A stretch of DNA of 64,000 bases from Posidonia oceanica (taxonomy: Eukaryota; Streptophyta; Magnoliopsida; Alismatales; Posidoniaceae): the NCBI GenBank assembly GCA_037176725.1, contig JAZBRS010000044.1, forward strand, positions 992,001-1,056,000, written 5' to 3'. Position 1 is the first letter of the stretch, and every line of letters starts with the position of its first letter. Below, piece by piece: positions 44,956-56,394 of this stretch. A program made the position numbers and the translations under genes. The notes below the pieces were generated by a model. The model made no database searches. It saw nothing but the letters and a program-made list of their open reading frames with translations, and was not told the origin of the DNA.

Positions 44956-46040
44956 AGCAGACGGCAAGCGAAAGCAAAGAGGTCTGCGGCTGAAGACAGG
45001 GACACAAGACCTAAAGAGAGCTACTGTCGGAGGCGACAGACAACTCAGAGACAGAGGGGGACGCTCAGGATCCTAGCTGGAGGAACCCGCACCTACCTAC
45101 AAAACCAATAAATGCGTTAGAGGTTGGATGCAAAAAAGAGTTATTAGGGGTGGCATGATGCAGATGAATGCCCTAATATACGCTCTCTCACCATGCATGT
45201 CCCGAGTAGATGACCTACCAGGACGCACTCAAGGGTAATGGAATTATGCAGACTCCAAGTCAGAAAAAAGGCTCCCGTCTCGACCCTACCAAAGCTCAAA
45301 TATAACGGGTGGTGCATTGGTGGCCTCGACCCTGCTAGAAGCATGGGTGGTACCCTCCAATAGCACCGACACGACCCCTAGACAAGGGGGGACAAACCGA
45401 CTGACTTGCGCCACGCCAAAGCGTTGGAGGCAAGAGGCCGGGACCATCCTTCGCAAACTGTGGGTTGACTCAGATGAGAAGAATGCATGCTTTCTAAAAT
45501 GCTAATGCGAATGCTTTAGAGTGTTTTACTTGCGTTTTATTAACCAAGGGGAAAAAATTGCAAGTTTTGGCTCTAGTTGTGCTTAGATGTTATTGCTTTG
45601 ATTTATTGTGGCTTTTAGATTAAGCAAGAGGGAGGCAAGCAAGTTTCTACTATCGTAAGCATGGCATTTGCGAATGGGAGAAAAACAAGAAGTCATGGCA
45701 TGCAAGCAATTCATACAGCAAGGCAAAAAGCATGGGCATGGCATGTGTAAGTGCATGTGGTCATGATAGTGAAAAGGAAACACTTACCATGTCAAAAAGT
45801 AGGTATGCATGGCATGTGCGTGTGCAGTGGCATAGCAAATGTGTAAAACAAAGCATTCACCACCCAAAAAGCATGTATGGTGCCAAGCAATTACTTAGAC
45901 ATGTGATGCAGGAGAATTGAGCAACGCAAGCAATCATGGCATAAAGCGAGTAAATAAACAAGCGAGCAGGTAAGCAAGTAAGGCGAGCAGAAGCAAAAGG
46001 CAAGAGGCGAGAAGGCCAAGACGAAAGCCGGAGTCTGTTC
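44956..46040 (-). other. N leader
   Basis: No gene. 45180-45480 is the conserved leader block shared with P and H (peptide GLSPLSRGRVG in one frame). The rest is AT-rich with CATGGCATG words. N has a single PBS and lacks the duplicated PBS-like site of P and H. Confidence 0.6.
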
Positions 46041-46058
46041 TCCCCAGTGGAGTCGCCA
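46041..46058 (-). other. Primer binding site of N
   Basis: Minus strand TGGCGACTCCACTGGGGA, one base after the 5' LTR end. Confidence 0.85.
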
Positions 46059-46059
46059 C

Positions 46060-49000
46060 TATAGTAATCCTGAATTCTGATCGTCCATGCACGATGCCAA
46101 AGCTCGCGTGCACCGATCAAAATAGGCTCACTATATGCGGCAAGATCCGAGGGAAGAAACTCAACTCGAAAACGCTGGCAAAAAGAAGAAAAAGAAAATG
46201 ATAAGACAAATTGGAGTCGCCACCAGATATATTAAATTGGGAAACTAGGAAAATCGAGGGTAATGCATGAAAAGACATGCAAAACCGGATGCAAAGAGGG
46301 GGCAAAAGGATGCAATGCAACACAATGCGATGCTATGCTATGCTATGCTATGACTCGAGCCTAGGATAAAGGAAAGGGTCGATGTGAGCCAAGAGAAAGG
46401 GCAAGGACTCTTGTTACGCACGGGGAAGGTGTTAGGCACCCCCGATACGTCCGAGAGTCGGTCTTTCTTAGGCAATCTCGCGCTCTAATGCAAGGAAATG
46501 CTAGCCTAATGCCTAAATGCAATGAATGTCTGCTTACCACGCATGGGAAATAAACGTGCTATCTATGTGCTCAGCAACACTGCTAGTATTCCGAACCAGG
46601 CGAACCCTGGCTCATGAGAACTCCTAGGCAGTAAGCATCATAGCCCTAATGCAAATGCAAGCGATAAAACAAAACTGCTGGGAAAACTAGGCAATGCAAG
46701 CGACATGCAAGATATAAACCAAAGCAGGCGCGGAAAACGAGGCAAAGCACAGAAAGCGAAGCGAAAGTGCGGAAAACAATGCAAAGGCAAGGGGAAAAAC
46801 AAAACAGGGACCAAGTAGCATGCATGGGGGTGGCAATAGGCACAACGAGCAATAAAATGCGGAAAACAGCGAGCAAAGGGAAATCAGCAATTTAAAATCA
46901 GCTTCAGCCAGACTGCAAGCATTGGACGCTGGTGCTGCCAGCGTCCAACGGACGTTGGCACGGCTGGCGTCCAACACCTGCTGAAGGCAGACAGCATCCA
47001 AATTTTGGAAAAAGATGCATTCTAGCTATATGGATGCAATACATATGTAGAAATGCAACTAAATGGGTGCAAGGCATGCAGGGCTAACATGATAACAGAA
47101 CAGAAGCGGATTCAGAGCAAGGGGCAAGCTAAGATCAAGAATCAAAGCACGCAGGGTGTTGGATGCCCGTGGGCATGGCGTCCAACGTTAGACGCCAGAG
47201 TGGCTGACGTCCAACATAGGCCAGAAGACAGCAAGCTAGATAAGCAAACAGAAGGCTAATAAATAAATAAATAAATGGGAGCATGCATTTGGGCTGCTGG
47301 AGACAAGCAGGAGGGGTAGACATGCAAGCATAGAACACAAAAGAAACCAAAAAGACATTACCTGCAGCATGTGCCAGGCCAGAGGCACAACCAGGACGTT
47401 GCACGCGAGCTGAGCCAGTGTCCAATGTTGGACACCCAAACCAGCAGCGTACAACGCACTGGGAGGCACAAACACACAAGAAACTTGCATAAAAAGGCAT
47501 ATGAGCTATGAAAACTGCAACAAATGCTAAGGAAGCTAAGCAAGTATATAAACGCAGGAATCATGCAAGCAAACAGATCAGAGCATCATGCAAGCTAGCA
47601 AAACAAGGTAGGGACGTTAGACGCTAGAGACAGCAGCGTCCAACGTTGGACGTTGAGGCCCCCAGCGTCCAACACCTGTAGAATGCAAACTCACCAACAC
47701 TAAAGGGGAGCTCAGTTCTAAACCCCACTAACATGCATGCAAACATACCAAAGATATGCCAGAGCAAATAGAAACATTCACCAAGCATTTAATCCATGAT
47801 AAGCAAAAAGGCAAGAGCATGCATGAGAGTAAAAGATGAAAAAAAAAGCCCAGAAGAAAGCATGCAACTTAAAAGGAGGCTAGCAAACCTAAGCATGGTT
47901 GCCATAGGGGCCAGGCATCTCTAAGCATACATGGATCATGCAAGGACATCAAAAATAGGCAAGGTGCAAGCATGGCAGCAAAACAGAGCAAGCAGACATG
48001 TTGGACGCTGGATGAACCAGCGTCCAACGTTGGACACGGTTCACCCAGGCGTCCAACGCAGGCAGATAACAGATAGCATTATGGCATGCAAAATTGATTC
48101 AAGCAAGCATGGGACAAACAAGTAGGCATGGCATAGCATCTGAGAACACATAAAGAAGGCATGCAACATGGATTCACACAAAAAGCAAGCTATGGCAAAG
48201 CATGGCAAACTTTAAAGCAAAACAAAGCAAGCAGAGTGTTGGACGCTGGCTACTGCCGCGTCCAACGTTGGACGCACCAAATTGCGCGTCCAACACACTG
48301 AACATCCTTCCGGCCACGAATCGAGGCCAAATGGATCCAAAACTCTAAATAAACTTGCCAATAAGCAAGAGTGATTGACAACAAGCATGGTGGTATACTT
48401 GGTGCCAAGATTAGGCAGGTGGATTGCTCCACCCATCTCCTCCTCCTCATCGCCGGAAAACCAAGCAATGGAGGGGTGTGTGCTGTGCAAACAAGCATGG
48501 AAAGCATGGGGAAACACTCAACCTATCATGCATGAGCTACAGGGATAGAAAACTAACCTGTGCATGGCCTGGAACGGCGTGTCGACCTCCTTCACCGGCG
48601 CTGCGGAAGTGGCGACAGGGCTAACTCCGGCGAGCTTGCGTGGCCGGCTGGGGGCACTAGAGGGGGCGGCGAAAGGTCCGGAGTGAAGGTGGATCTTTGG
48701 TCTGTGCTCTGGAGGTGGTGAATTGGCGAGAGGAGGGCTGTGCTGGTCTGTGCGTCCTTGGGAAGAAGGGTGCTTGGTGCTGGTTTTGTGCATGGGTTGC
48801 TTGGGTTCTGCTGCAAATGGCAGCGGCTTCAGAGGGAAATTGGCAGGTTTGGCAGGGTGTGGCAGGGCTGGGCATGAGTGGGAGGCCACGTGGCATGGCA
48901 AGCGAAGGGCGTGAGCATGCTAGAGGGTCGCCGAAGGTGCTAGTGTCAGGCGGCGGTCGCAGTGAGAAGAAGAGAGAGTGGGAAAAGGACTGGGATGGAG

Positions 49001-49438
49001 AAGATGGCTTGTAACTCGACCTTGGAAGGTAGTGGATGGCCTGGAGTGCAAGAGGGGACAGGCAGTAAGTGCGGAGGGATGGAGGAGTGGACAGGAGGTG
49101 AGTCGAAGGTGGCAAAACAGCCGCTGCTGCAACCGAGTCATTGGACGCTAGAGCAGAAGGCGTCCAACGTTGGACGCTAGCACAGGACGCGTCCAACGTT
49201 GGACGATGCCTATTCCAGCGTACAACACACCCAGGAGGCAAAAAGCTGCAAAGGGCTTAGGCTTGGTCTTTAAAAAGGTTTAAAAAGGTGTAAAAAGGCT
49301 TGGGTTGGGTTTAGGTAAGGTTTTAGGTGGAAATGGGTTAGAAAAGGGTTAGGTTTGAAAAAGAGTGGCATTCCAGCGTCCACACGAGCCTGCACGAGAA
49401 AACACCAACTTCCGGGCTGTCAAAATGGGGTGTCTACA
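46060..49438 (-). mobile_element. N 5' LTR
   Basis: 3,379 bp, colinear with the 3' LTR. It starts TGTAGACACC (49438 downward). Its 3' terminus reads CTATA instead of CTACA (plus strand TATAG at 46060), a transition in the terminal CA. Inverted-repeat clusters of the TTGGACGC type lie near 46919-46977, 47156-47215, 47417-47440, 47615-47672, 47999-48060, 48236-48293 and 49139-49215. Confidence 0.93.
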
Positions 49439-49443
49439 CTATG
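49439..49443. repeat. Target site duplication of N, right copy (CTATG)
   Basis: Matches 34924-34928. Confidence 0.95.
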
Positions 49444-50434
49444 TCTGGAGGAGCCTAGGGGCTGTGCTATCACTGAAGGCGCCCTACTAGAAGCCGAACT
49501 GCCGCATGACCCGGATGAGGTGATATTCCACGCCTCCGGTAAATCCTAGCAGCACAACGAGTCGCATGTCGCGGGTGCCAAAGAAGACAATGAATGGCTC
49601 GGCCGCGGATGGGATGATGCGCCAGGCTACGGCATCATTAGTCAGCTCTGATAGCTTCTCGTACTCTTCCTGGACGCTCTTGATTGTCTTGGCATGGCCG
49701 CTATTGCAGTATGTTTCAATAGCGTGACCTCGAGGACGCAGTTTGTCCAGTTCTAAGTGTGTAGCCAGCCAGATTTGTACTAGCACTCCGCAGCCGTGGA
49801 AGTGGCAGCAGTGGTGAGAAATGCGGTCCAGTCCGCGATATGTTTCAGCCAAGACAACTGGTGCCAGGTCGATTTGCCGGGTCACCATAGCAAGCGCGAT
49901 TTTAGCAATTTCTATTGCGACTGTCATCCGGCCATGCGTGAAGATCAACTCGCCTAGAAAATGGGTGACAAATCCCCGGAGCCACAGCTCGTCTCCGAGT
50001 TCAGCACGCTTGTCCACAATCTCATCAAAGTATGCTAGGCGTAGCATGGGCGTGAGGCCGCTGGTGCAGATTAATTTTTGCTGGCATCGATCAGTAGAGA
50101 GCCCAAACAGTTGGCTCAGGACTGCTATGTGCCTGTCATGCCTCATGAAGATGGGCGGCCCCATGAGCCTGGAGAAGCCACAGATTCAGCACACCTCCTC
50201 CAGCGTGGGTGTCAGTTCTGTTCTTCCAAAGTGGAAGACATGATGCGCTGGCTTCCAGAACCTTGTAGCAGTGCACAGAAGATGTCGGCTTACTTCAACA
50301 TTAGCTGCCTTCAGAAGTTTAGTCGGCATGCCCCAGTGGCGCAGCTTTTCACAATCATCTTGGGTGAGCTTGTCGATCCAACCCCGTAGGGTCTCAGAGC
50401 AGTGTACTGGGGTCTACAGAGTAGGGAATTCCAT
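49444..50434 (-). pseudogene. H DUF7745-like gene, 5' fragment
   Basis: Starts MEFPTL at 50434 and follows the P protein through FWKPAHHVFHFGRTELTPTLEEV, DELWLRGFVTHFLGELI and VMRQFG. N then cuts it, in the stretch equivalent to PYPYST of P. The part from 50164 to 49490 is open. Stops occur near the start (after MEFPTL), after EEVC (a CGA to TGA type change) and after VMRQFGF. The continuation is at 34928-34719. It is a pseudogene, but its similarity to P shows the gene belongs to the family and was not a one-off capture. Confidence 0.85.
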
Positions 50435-51860
50435 TGCGCAAGCCGAAGGATGCAAGCAAATGGCTGTTGCAGAATCTTCAAGTACCTATTACCAAGGCTG
50501 TAGATTATCAGATCACACAGGCTCATAATTACTAACTGATTAAGAAGCAGATTCTGAAGCTGGTAAAGCAGTTCAATATACTCAGCAGTTAACATTCAGA
50601 GCATAGCAATTAAGCACATATAAGCAGAGGGGATTCTGTTGGCACGGGGGCTAGGGCTGGCAGGAGTTCTGGACCAGCGCAGCTCGAACGACGTCAGCTT
50701 GGGCTCGGCAAGAGTACTGTCTCAATGCTGGAGCAAGTTTTTGCAGAGCGGAGTGATTAGAAGGAAAGGAGTGATTGGTGATGCAGATATGCATGATTTA
50801 CGATTGATATGCTTTGCCCTCAGTATACGGAGTGCTTTAGCGCCTGCTGTAGAGGAAGGGAGTGGTCCCCGACTCACTGGACTCTACTTAGACTCCTAAC
50901 TTGTTGGTGGCACTCCGGAAGGGGTGTGGTGGTGCTTGGGTGGTGGTGTAGTGAGGACAGGCTACATACCAAACTCCTAAGGACCTACACCTACTCTCTT
51001 TTCTTTTCTTTTTTGTTTTCTCCCACATAGGTGTGCAGACTTTCCCTATCCCTAGCTTGGAGGTGATGGGTACCTGGCTTTGAGGTGGGGGAGTTGTAGA
51101 TTGTTCAGGCTTGCACCCTTGGTTCCTTTCTAAGGTATAGGGGAATAACGCCACCTGCTTTTTGTCTTTTCTTTCTTGCTCCTTTTTTCTTTTTTTTTGT
51201 TTTTATTTGCTTTCTTTTTTTTGCTTTTTGTTTGTCTCTTTTTCCTCTTTTTTTTTCCACAGGCTCCTGCTATCCCTATCTCAGAAGTAAAAGGGGCGCT
51301 TAGATTCACGGATGTAGGCTTTAGGTTTTCTCCAAGGTGACTTAGAAGGACAAGGTTGGACTGCACACCCTTATCTCTAGGGCCAACTTCTGTCTTCACA
51401 TTCTGTTTTTTTCCTTTTGCCCAAGCTTAGAAATATGCTCTTTTCTAGCTCACCCTAGCATTTTTTCTCCCTCTAGAGGTGTATGCCCTATGGGTTTGGG
51501 TATTTCGCCTGTCCTGATTGGGTGGTAGCTCCCTCACTAGCTAGGACATCCAAGTAGTGTCGGGTGAGGTAGGGTGGACTCCTTCCAGAACAGGCAAGCA
51601 CTTCCAGTTTTCATCACCGGGCCAGATGCAATGCATGATTTATGAGGATGACGATGATGATTTTGAAAGGGATATGTTTGGAAGGGACGGAACGCATGGA
51701 AATGCAATGACGAAAAATGCAAGAGATATGACAAGGAGGTGTGTGAAGATGTATAGGGGTAGAGATGCAAGAGATGGGGCAAAAAAGATGTGCGGGCGTA
51801 CAGTGGTGAAGATGCAAGAGATAGAACAGGAAGGAGGATCTACAAAGTGGTTGCCCCAAG
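50435..51860 (-). other. H post-integrase spacer
   Basis: No gene. 50780-51160 and 51530-51630 are conserved with P. 51157-51258 is a pyrimidine tract (purine in sense). I do not see the five-hairpin cluster of P here. Confidence 0.55.
51157..51258 (-). other. Internal purine tract of H (sense strand)
   Basis: Plus strand almost only T and C, so the sense strand is purine-rich. Equivalent in position to P 22372-22493. Confidence 0.6.
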
Positions 51861-53002
51861 CTACTGTTAGTACTTCTTGAGGTAGCACAAGTTGACAGGC
51901 TCAGACTGCTTGACCTGATCCATGTCCTCAAGAGTTACAGTGCCGCCTGAGAAGATCTGCTTAACAACAAAGGGGCCACGCCAATTAGGTCAGAATTTGC
52001 CTCAACCGTCAGGCAAATGGATGGCACGTAGAACAAGTTCTCCTGACTGGAAGCTTCTGGGCTGAACTTTCTTCAAGTATGCTCTAGCCATCTGCTTCTG
52101 GTAACAGTGAGCATTGTGCATAGCTTGCAGTCTGTGTTCATCAATCAGATTCAGCTGGATGCAGCGGTCTCCGATCTATTCTGCTTCTTCCAACTCAGCT
52201 TCCCGTAGGATCCGCAGTGAGGGGATCTCTACTTCGACAGGCAACACCGCCTCCATGCCGTACACCAGTGAGTACGGGGTGGCTCTTGTTGAGGTCCAGA
52301 TAGATGTCCTATACGCCCAGAGTGCTTACAGAAGCTTGTCGTGCCAGTCCTTGTGGGTTTCTGCCATCTTCTTTATGATCTTGATAATGTTTTTGTTGGC
52401 AGACTCCACTGCTCCATTCATCTGCAGTCGATAGGGCGAGGACTGGTGATGCTTGATCTAAAGGCTCTGCAAGTACTCTGTAGTCCTCTTGGCAATAAAG
52501 TTCGTGCCGTTATCAGAGATGATAGAGTGCGGGACCCCATATCGAGCGACGATGTTGTTTCTAATGAATTTCTCCATCGCCACGGCTGTGACAGCTTTGT
52601 AAGAGGCAGCTTCCACCCATTTAGTGAAGTAGTCTATCACTACCAGGATGAAGCGATGACCATTCGAAGCAGCAGGGTGTATAGCGCCGATGACATCAAT
52701 CCCCCAGGTGGAGAAGGGCCATGGCGAGGACATGCTGTACAGCTGCTGCGAGGGAGCGTGCATAAGATTACCATGAATTTGGCAGTTGTGGCATCTGCAC
52801 ACAAACCAACAGCAGTCTGCTTCCATGGTTAACCAAAAGTAGCCTTGGAGCATAATCTTCTTAGCTAGGAGGACACCGTTCATGTGAGGACCGCAAGTCC
52901 CCGCATGCACTTGAAGCATCAGCGTGTCAGCCTCCGATTTGTTCAAGCAGCGCAGGAGCATTTGATTGTATGATCTTCTGTATAACTGTCCTGCCCTAAC
53001 AC
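51861..53002 (-). pseudogene. pol: H integrase, decayed
   Basis: Frame shifted relative to RT by a one-base loss near 53000. The zinc finger (VHAGTCGPH...CRCHNC) and core (GIDVIGAI, ISDNGTNF, NGAVESAN) are readable. Stops occur after EYLQSL (52460-52458), after KDWHDKLL, after EAELEEAE, after GRGKF, and in the terminal YLKKY, where Tyr TAC has become TAA. The end is aligned to the P terminator at 51863-51861. Confidence 0.88.
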
Positions 53003-56000
53003 ATACTTTGACGCCAAACATGCCAAAGTTCTTTTATCTACTGCTGAGGTGCCAGGTGGAGGGCTGCCAAACTCCAGGAATGCTTTTATGTCATGATACC
53101 AAGGCTGCTCTTCTGCTGGATCTACCTCTTCTATACTCATGCAATGCGCAGGCTGCTCTATGCAGGTAGCTGATACATCTACTGTGCTGTCTTCAGGTAT
53201 GTTGAGCCAGGACGCCAAGGTTGCCAACACATCTGCATATGCGTTCCTTGCTCTATTCATATATGTGAAGCGGATGCTTGCAAATTCTTCCATCAGTTTG
53301 AGCAAGTATTCATGATATGGCACAAGCTTTGGATCCATTGTTCTCCAATCGCCATTCACTTGAGAGATCACCAACATGACATCATCGTGCACATGCAGCT
53401 TCTGTGCCTCATGCTTGAGGGCGACTTTCAGTCCCAGGATGCACGCTTCATATTCTGCTTCGTTGTTGGTGCATTTGAAAGTCAGCTTCCTCGCGAAGGG
53501 AATCATCTGTCCCTGAGGCGTTGTCAGCACTGCGCCTACGCCTCGGCCCTTCTTGTTGACAGCACCATCAAAGTACAGCTGCCACTACTCTTGGTCCTCA
53601 GGATCCTTCTCATCAGAGTCCTCCATTGCGAACAAGATATCCTCGTCTGGGAACTGTGCCTGGAGAGGTTGATATTCAAGCAGCGAGAAATCAGCAAGGT
53701 GATCTGCCATGGCTTGGCCCTTCATGGACTTCTAAGTGACAAAGGTGATGTCGTACTGAGATAGTAGTACCTGCCACTTAACACATCTGCCCACCATGGC
53801 TGGCTTCTGGAATACGAATTTGATAGGATCATGCCGACATAAGAGCTGGACTGGGTATGCCATCATATAATGCCTTAGTTTCTGTGCAGCCCAGATAAGA
53901 GATAGGCAGGTCTTCTCTATTGTGTTGTACCTGGCTTCACAATCATTGAACTTCTTCCTCAGGTAATAAATGACGCGCTCCTTTCTACCCGATTCATCAT
54001 GTTGGCCCAAGATGGCTCCCATGGAATGCTGCGTGGTAGAAAGGTAGAGAAGCAGAGGTCTCCCAGGCGTGGGAGGAACCAGGATAGGAGGCTTGATCAG
54101 TAACTGCTTGATCTTGTTAAATGCAGCCTGGCACTTCTCGCTCCAGTCGATCTGTACGTTCTTCCTCAGGAGCTTGAATATCGGCTCGCAGATGGGCGTA
54201 AGCTGTGCAATGAAGTGATTGATATACTGTAAACGCCCTAGCAAGCCTCTGACTTCCTTTTCAATCCTGGGAGGTGGCATTTCCACGATGGCTTTTTCCT
54301 TCATGGGGTCCACTTCAATCCCCCTCTGGCTAACAATGTAGCCCAGGAGTTTGCCAGATGATACCCTGAATATGCATTTACTGGGATTAAGACGTAGCTT
54401 GTACTTTCTCAAGCGGTCAAAGAGCTTCCTTAGACAGGCAAGGTGATCCTTAGGCTCTTTGGTCTTGGCAATCATATCATCCACTTAAACCTCCACTTCT
54501 TGGTGCATGAGGTCGTGGAAAAGTGCAGTCATGGCCCTTTGATAGGTTGCGCCGGCATTCTTCAATCCAAATGGCATACCTTGGTAATAGAAGACTCCCC
54601 AGGGGGTGATGAATGATGTCTTTTCCATGTCTTCTTCTACCATTTTGATCTGGTTATATCCGGAGAAGCCGTCCATGAAGGAGAGCATCTTGTGGCCTGC
54701 AGTATTGTTGACTAGGACGTCAATGTGAGGCAATGGGAAATCATCCTTGAGACTCACTTTGTTTAAGTCCCTATAGTCGATACAAATCCGGACTGGGCCA
54801 TCTTTCTTAGGCACAGGCACAATATTTGCAAGCCACTCAGGATAAAGGACGACCTTCAGGAAATTGACATTGTGCTGCTTCATGATCTCTTCTTTGAGCA
54901 TGAGCAGCCACTGCGGTCGCCATCTTCTCAGCTTCTGCTTTACTGGCTTGGCATCTGGATTCAAGGGCAGGTTGTGTACAACTATTTCGACATCGAGGCC
55001 GACCATATCTTCATAGCTCCAGGCGAAGACATCCGCATACTCTTTCAAGAATGTGATGAACTCTGCTCTAGCCTGGGATGACAGTTGGGCGCTGATACGG
55101 ACCTCTCTGGCTTCTTCAGCTGTGCCGATATTAACAACCTCTGTTTCCTCTTCAACATGGAGGTTGGGGCCTTCTGGATCGTCGTCGTAGGGCTGGAACT
55201 CGGGCAATGGTTCATCGTTCTCATCCTCGCCCACATCATCCTCCTCTCCATATGCAATAAGTTCCAAGAGGATCTCCTTCTCAAATGTGGGGTCTGTGAT
55301 ATCGAAGGAGTGTAGATGTTCTGCTGCTTGACCCTGGTGATGCTTCAGGATGGTCACGCTTACTCGAGTGTTTTTGTATCCTCGGTGCACGACCTCTGTC
55401 CTGGCAACCTCTGTCTGCTCTGCTATTGCTGATTCTGCTGATGGTTCTGCTGATGACTCTGCTACTGAAGCTGCCTCTATTACTGTTACTGCTTGTGCTG
55501 ACTCAGTTACTGCCTGTGCTACTAGTGTTTCCTCCTCCGTGCCTTCTAGTGTACTTGTGGAGGGTATGCCGGACCGACGGTTGATTAGGGTACTGCTGCT
55601 TGCTGCACTGCCTGAGTGGAGCATGTGCTACACAAACCACCTAGACCCGCCTTGTGGCTGTAGAGTGATAAGCTCATCTGGTCTAGTGGAGTCCGCTGCT
55701 GCTGAGTCTTCTTCTAAGACCATGATAGAGGTATGGTCTTCCTGCAGGGAAGGGTCCGTAACCATAGCTTTCCCCTTCCTTCCTGCCTGGTATTCTGCTA
55801 TGTCCTCTGCTAGGGAGACGAGCTGTTCTTGGAACAGTTGCTCTAAATCTCCCATCAGTGAGTCGACCTGGGCTTCTGCTGCCGCTCCTGCCTCCTCATC
55901 CGAGGGCGAGTCAACGTAGTAGGCACCGGGGGCCTCTAGCTCTGGCCCGACTGCTAGATGTACTACCGCCCTGGGTGCTTGCACTGTCTGGCCTGTGGGC

Positions 56001-56394
56001 GCACCTAATTGCGGCGGCTTGGTGATTTGAGATCCAAACAGATTGGTCAACGGGGCCGCAGATGGGTGCACTGCCAAAGTCACTGCTGCAAATGGAGGGT
56101 AGGCAAAGCTGTTCTTCTGAGGGCCTGATGGCTGGGAGGCTGTGTTGCTCGACAGGACCTCTGCATCTAGTAGTGACGGTGAGTGTACGGCCTTGATGCC
56201 ATGGGGGCCTGCCACGAGGCTTGCTGTTTTGCAGCAGGAAGATGTGTAGCTGACAGCGTCGACTGCATTCTTGGTGATGCGGCTGCTGAAATGGGCCGAG
56301 TCGCGTTGCTGGCTAAACTGGCTGACTGATCCTCTAGAGAGGGTGACAGCTATACAGATGCGACTGCGGCTGCAGGCAGACTGGCTAACTGTGC
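53003..56394 (-). pseudogene. pol: H pol: linker, RT, RNase H and archaeal-type RNase H, decayed
   Basis: Readable domains are the linker (56539-55628 open in one frame), RT with IDYRDLNK near 54780-54760, the degenerate RNase H (YLSTTQHSMGAILGQ), and the archaeal-type RNase H (YFDGAVN, NNEAEYEA, HDDVML, ADVLA; about 53570-53190). The Tyr of the YVDD catalytic motif is a stop (TAA, 54487-54485). Further stops are at 53734-53732 (CAG in P) and just before WQLYFDG (CAG in P). The element cannot make its own RT. Confidence 0.9.

Larger units (their letters stand above)
34929..49438 (-). mobile_element. Element N: complete non-autonomous gag-only LTR retrotransposon, 14.5 kb
   Basis: LTRs at 46060-49438 (5') and 34929-38315 (3'), PBS 46058-46041, gag 44955-42772, polypurine tract just before the 3' LTR (38330-38316), and 5-bp TSD. 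No protease, RT, RNase H or integrase is detectable between 42771 and 38316. N must therefore have moved with enzymes from a relative such as H or P, with which it shares the leader, gag and hairpin modules. In the first 205 aligned bases of the LTR pair I count eight differences, all transitions. Confidence 0.93.
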
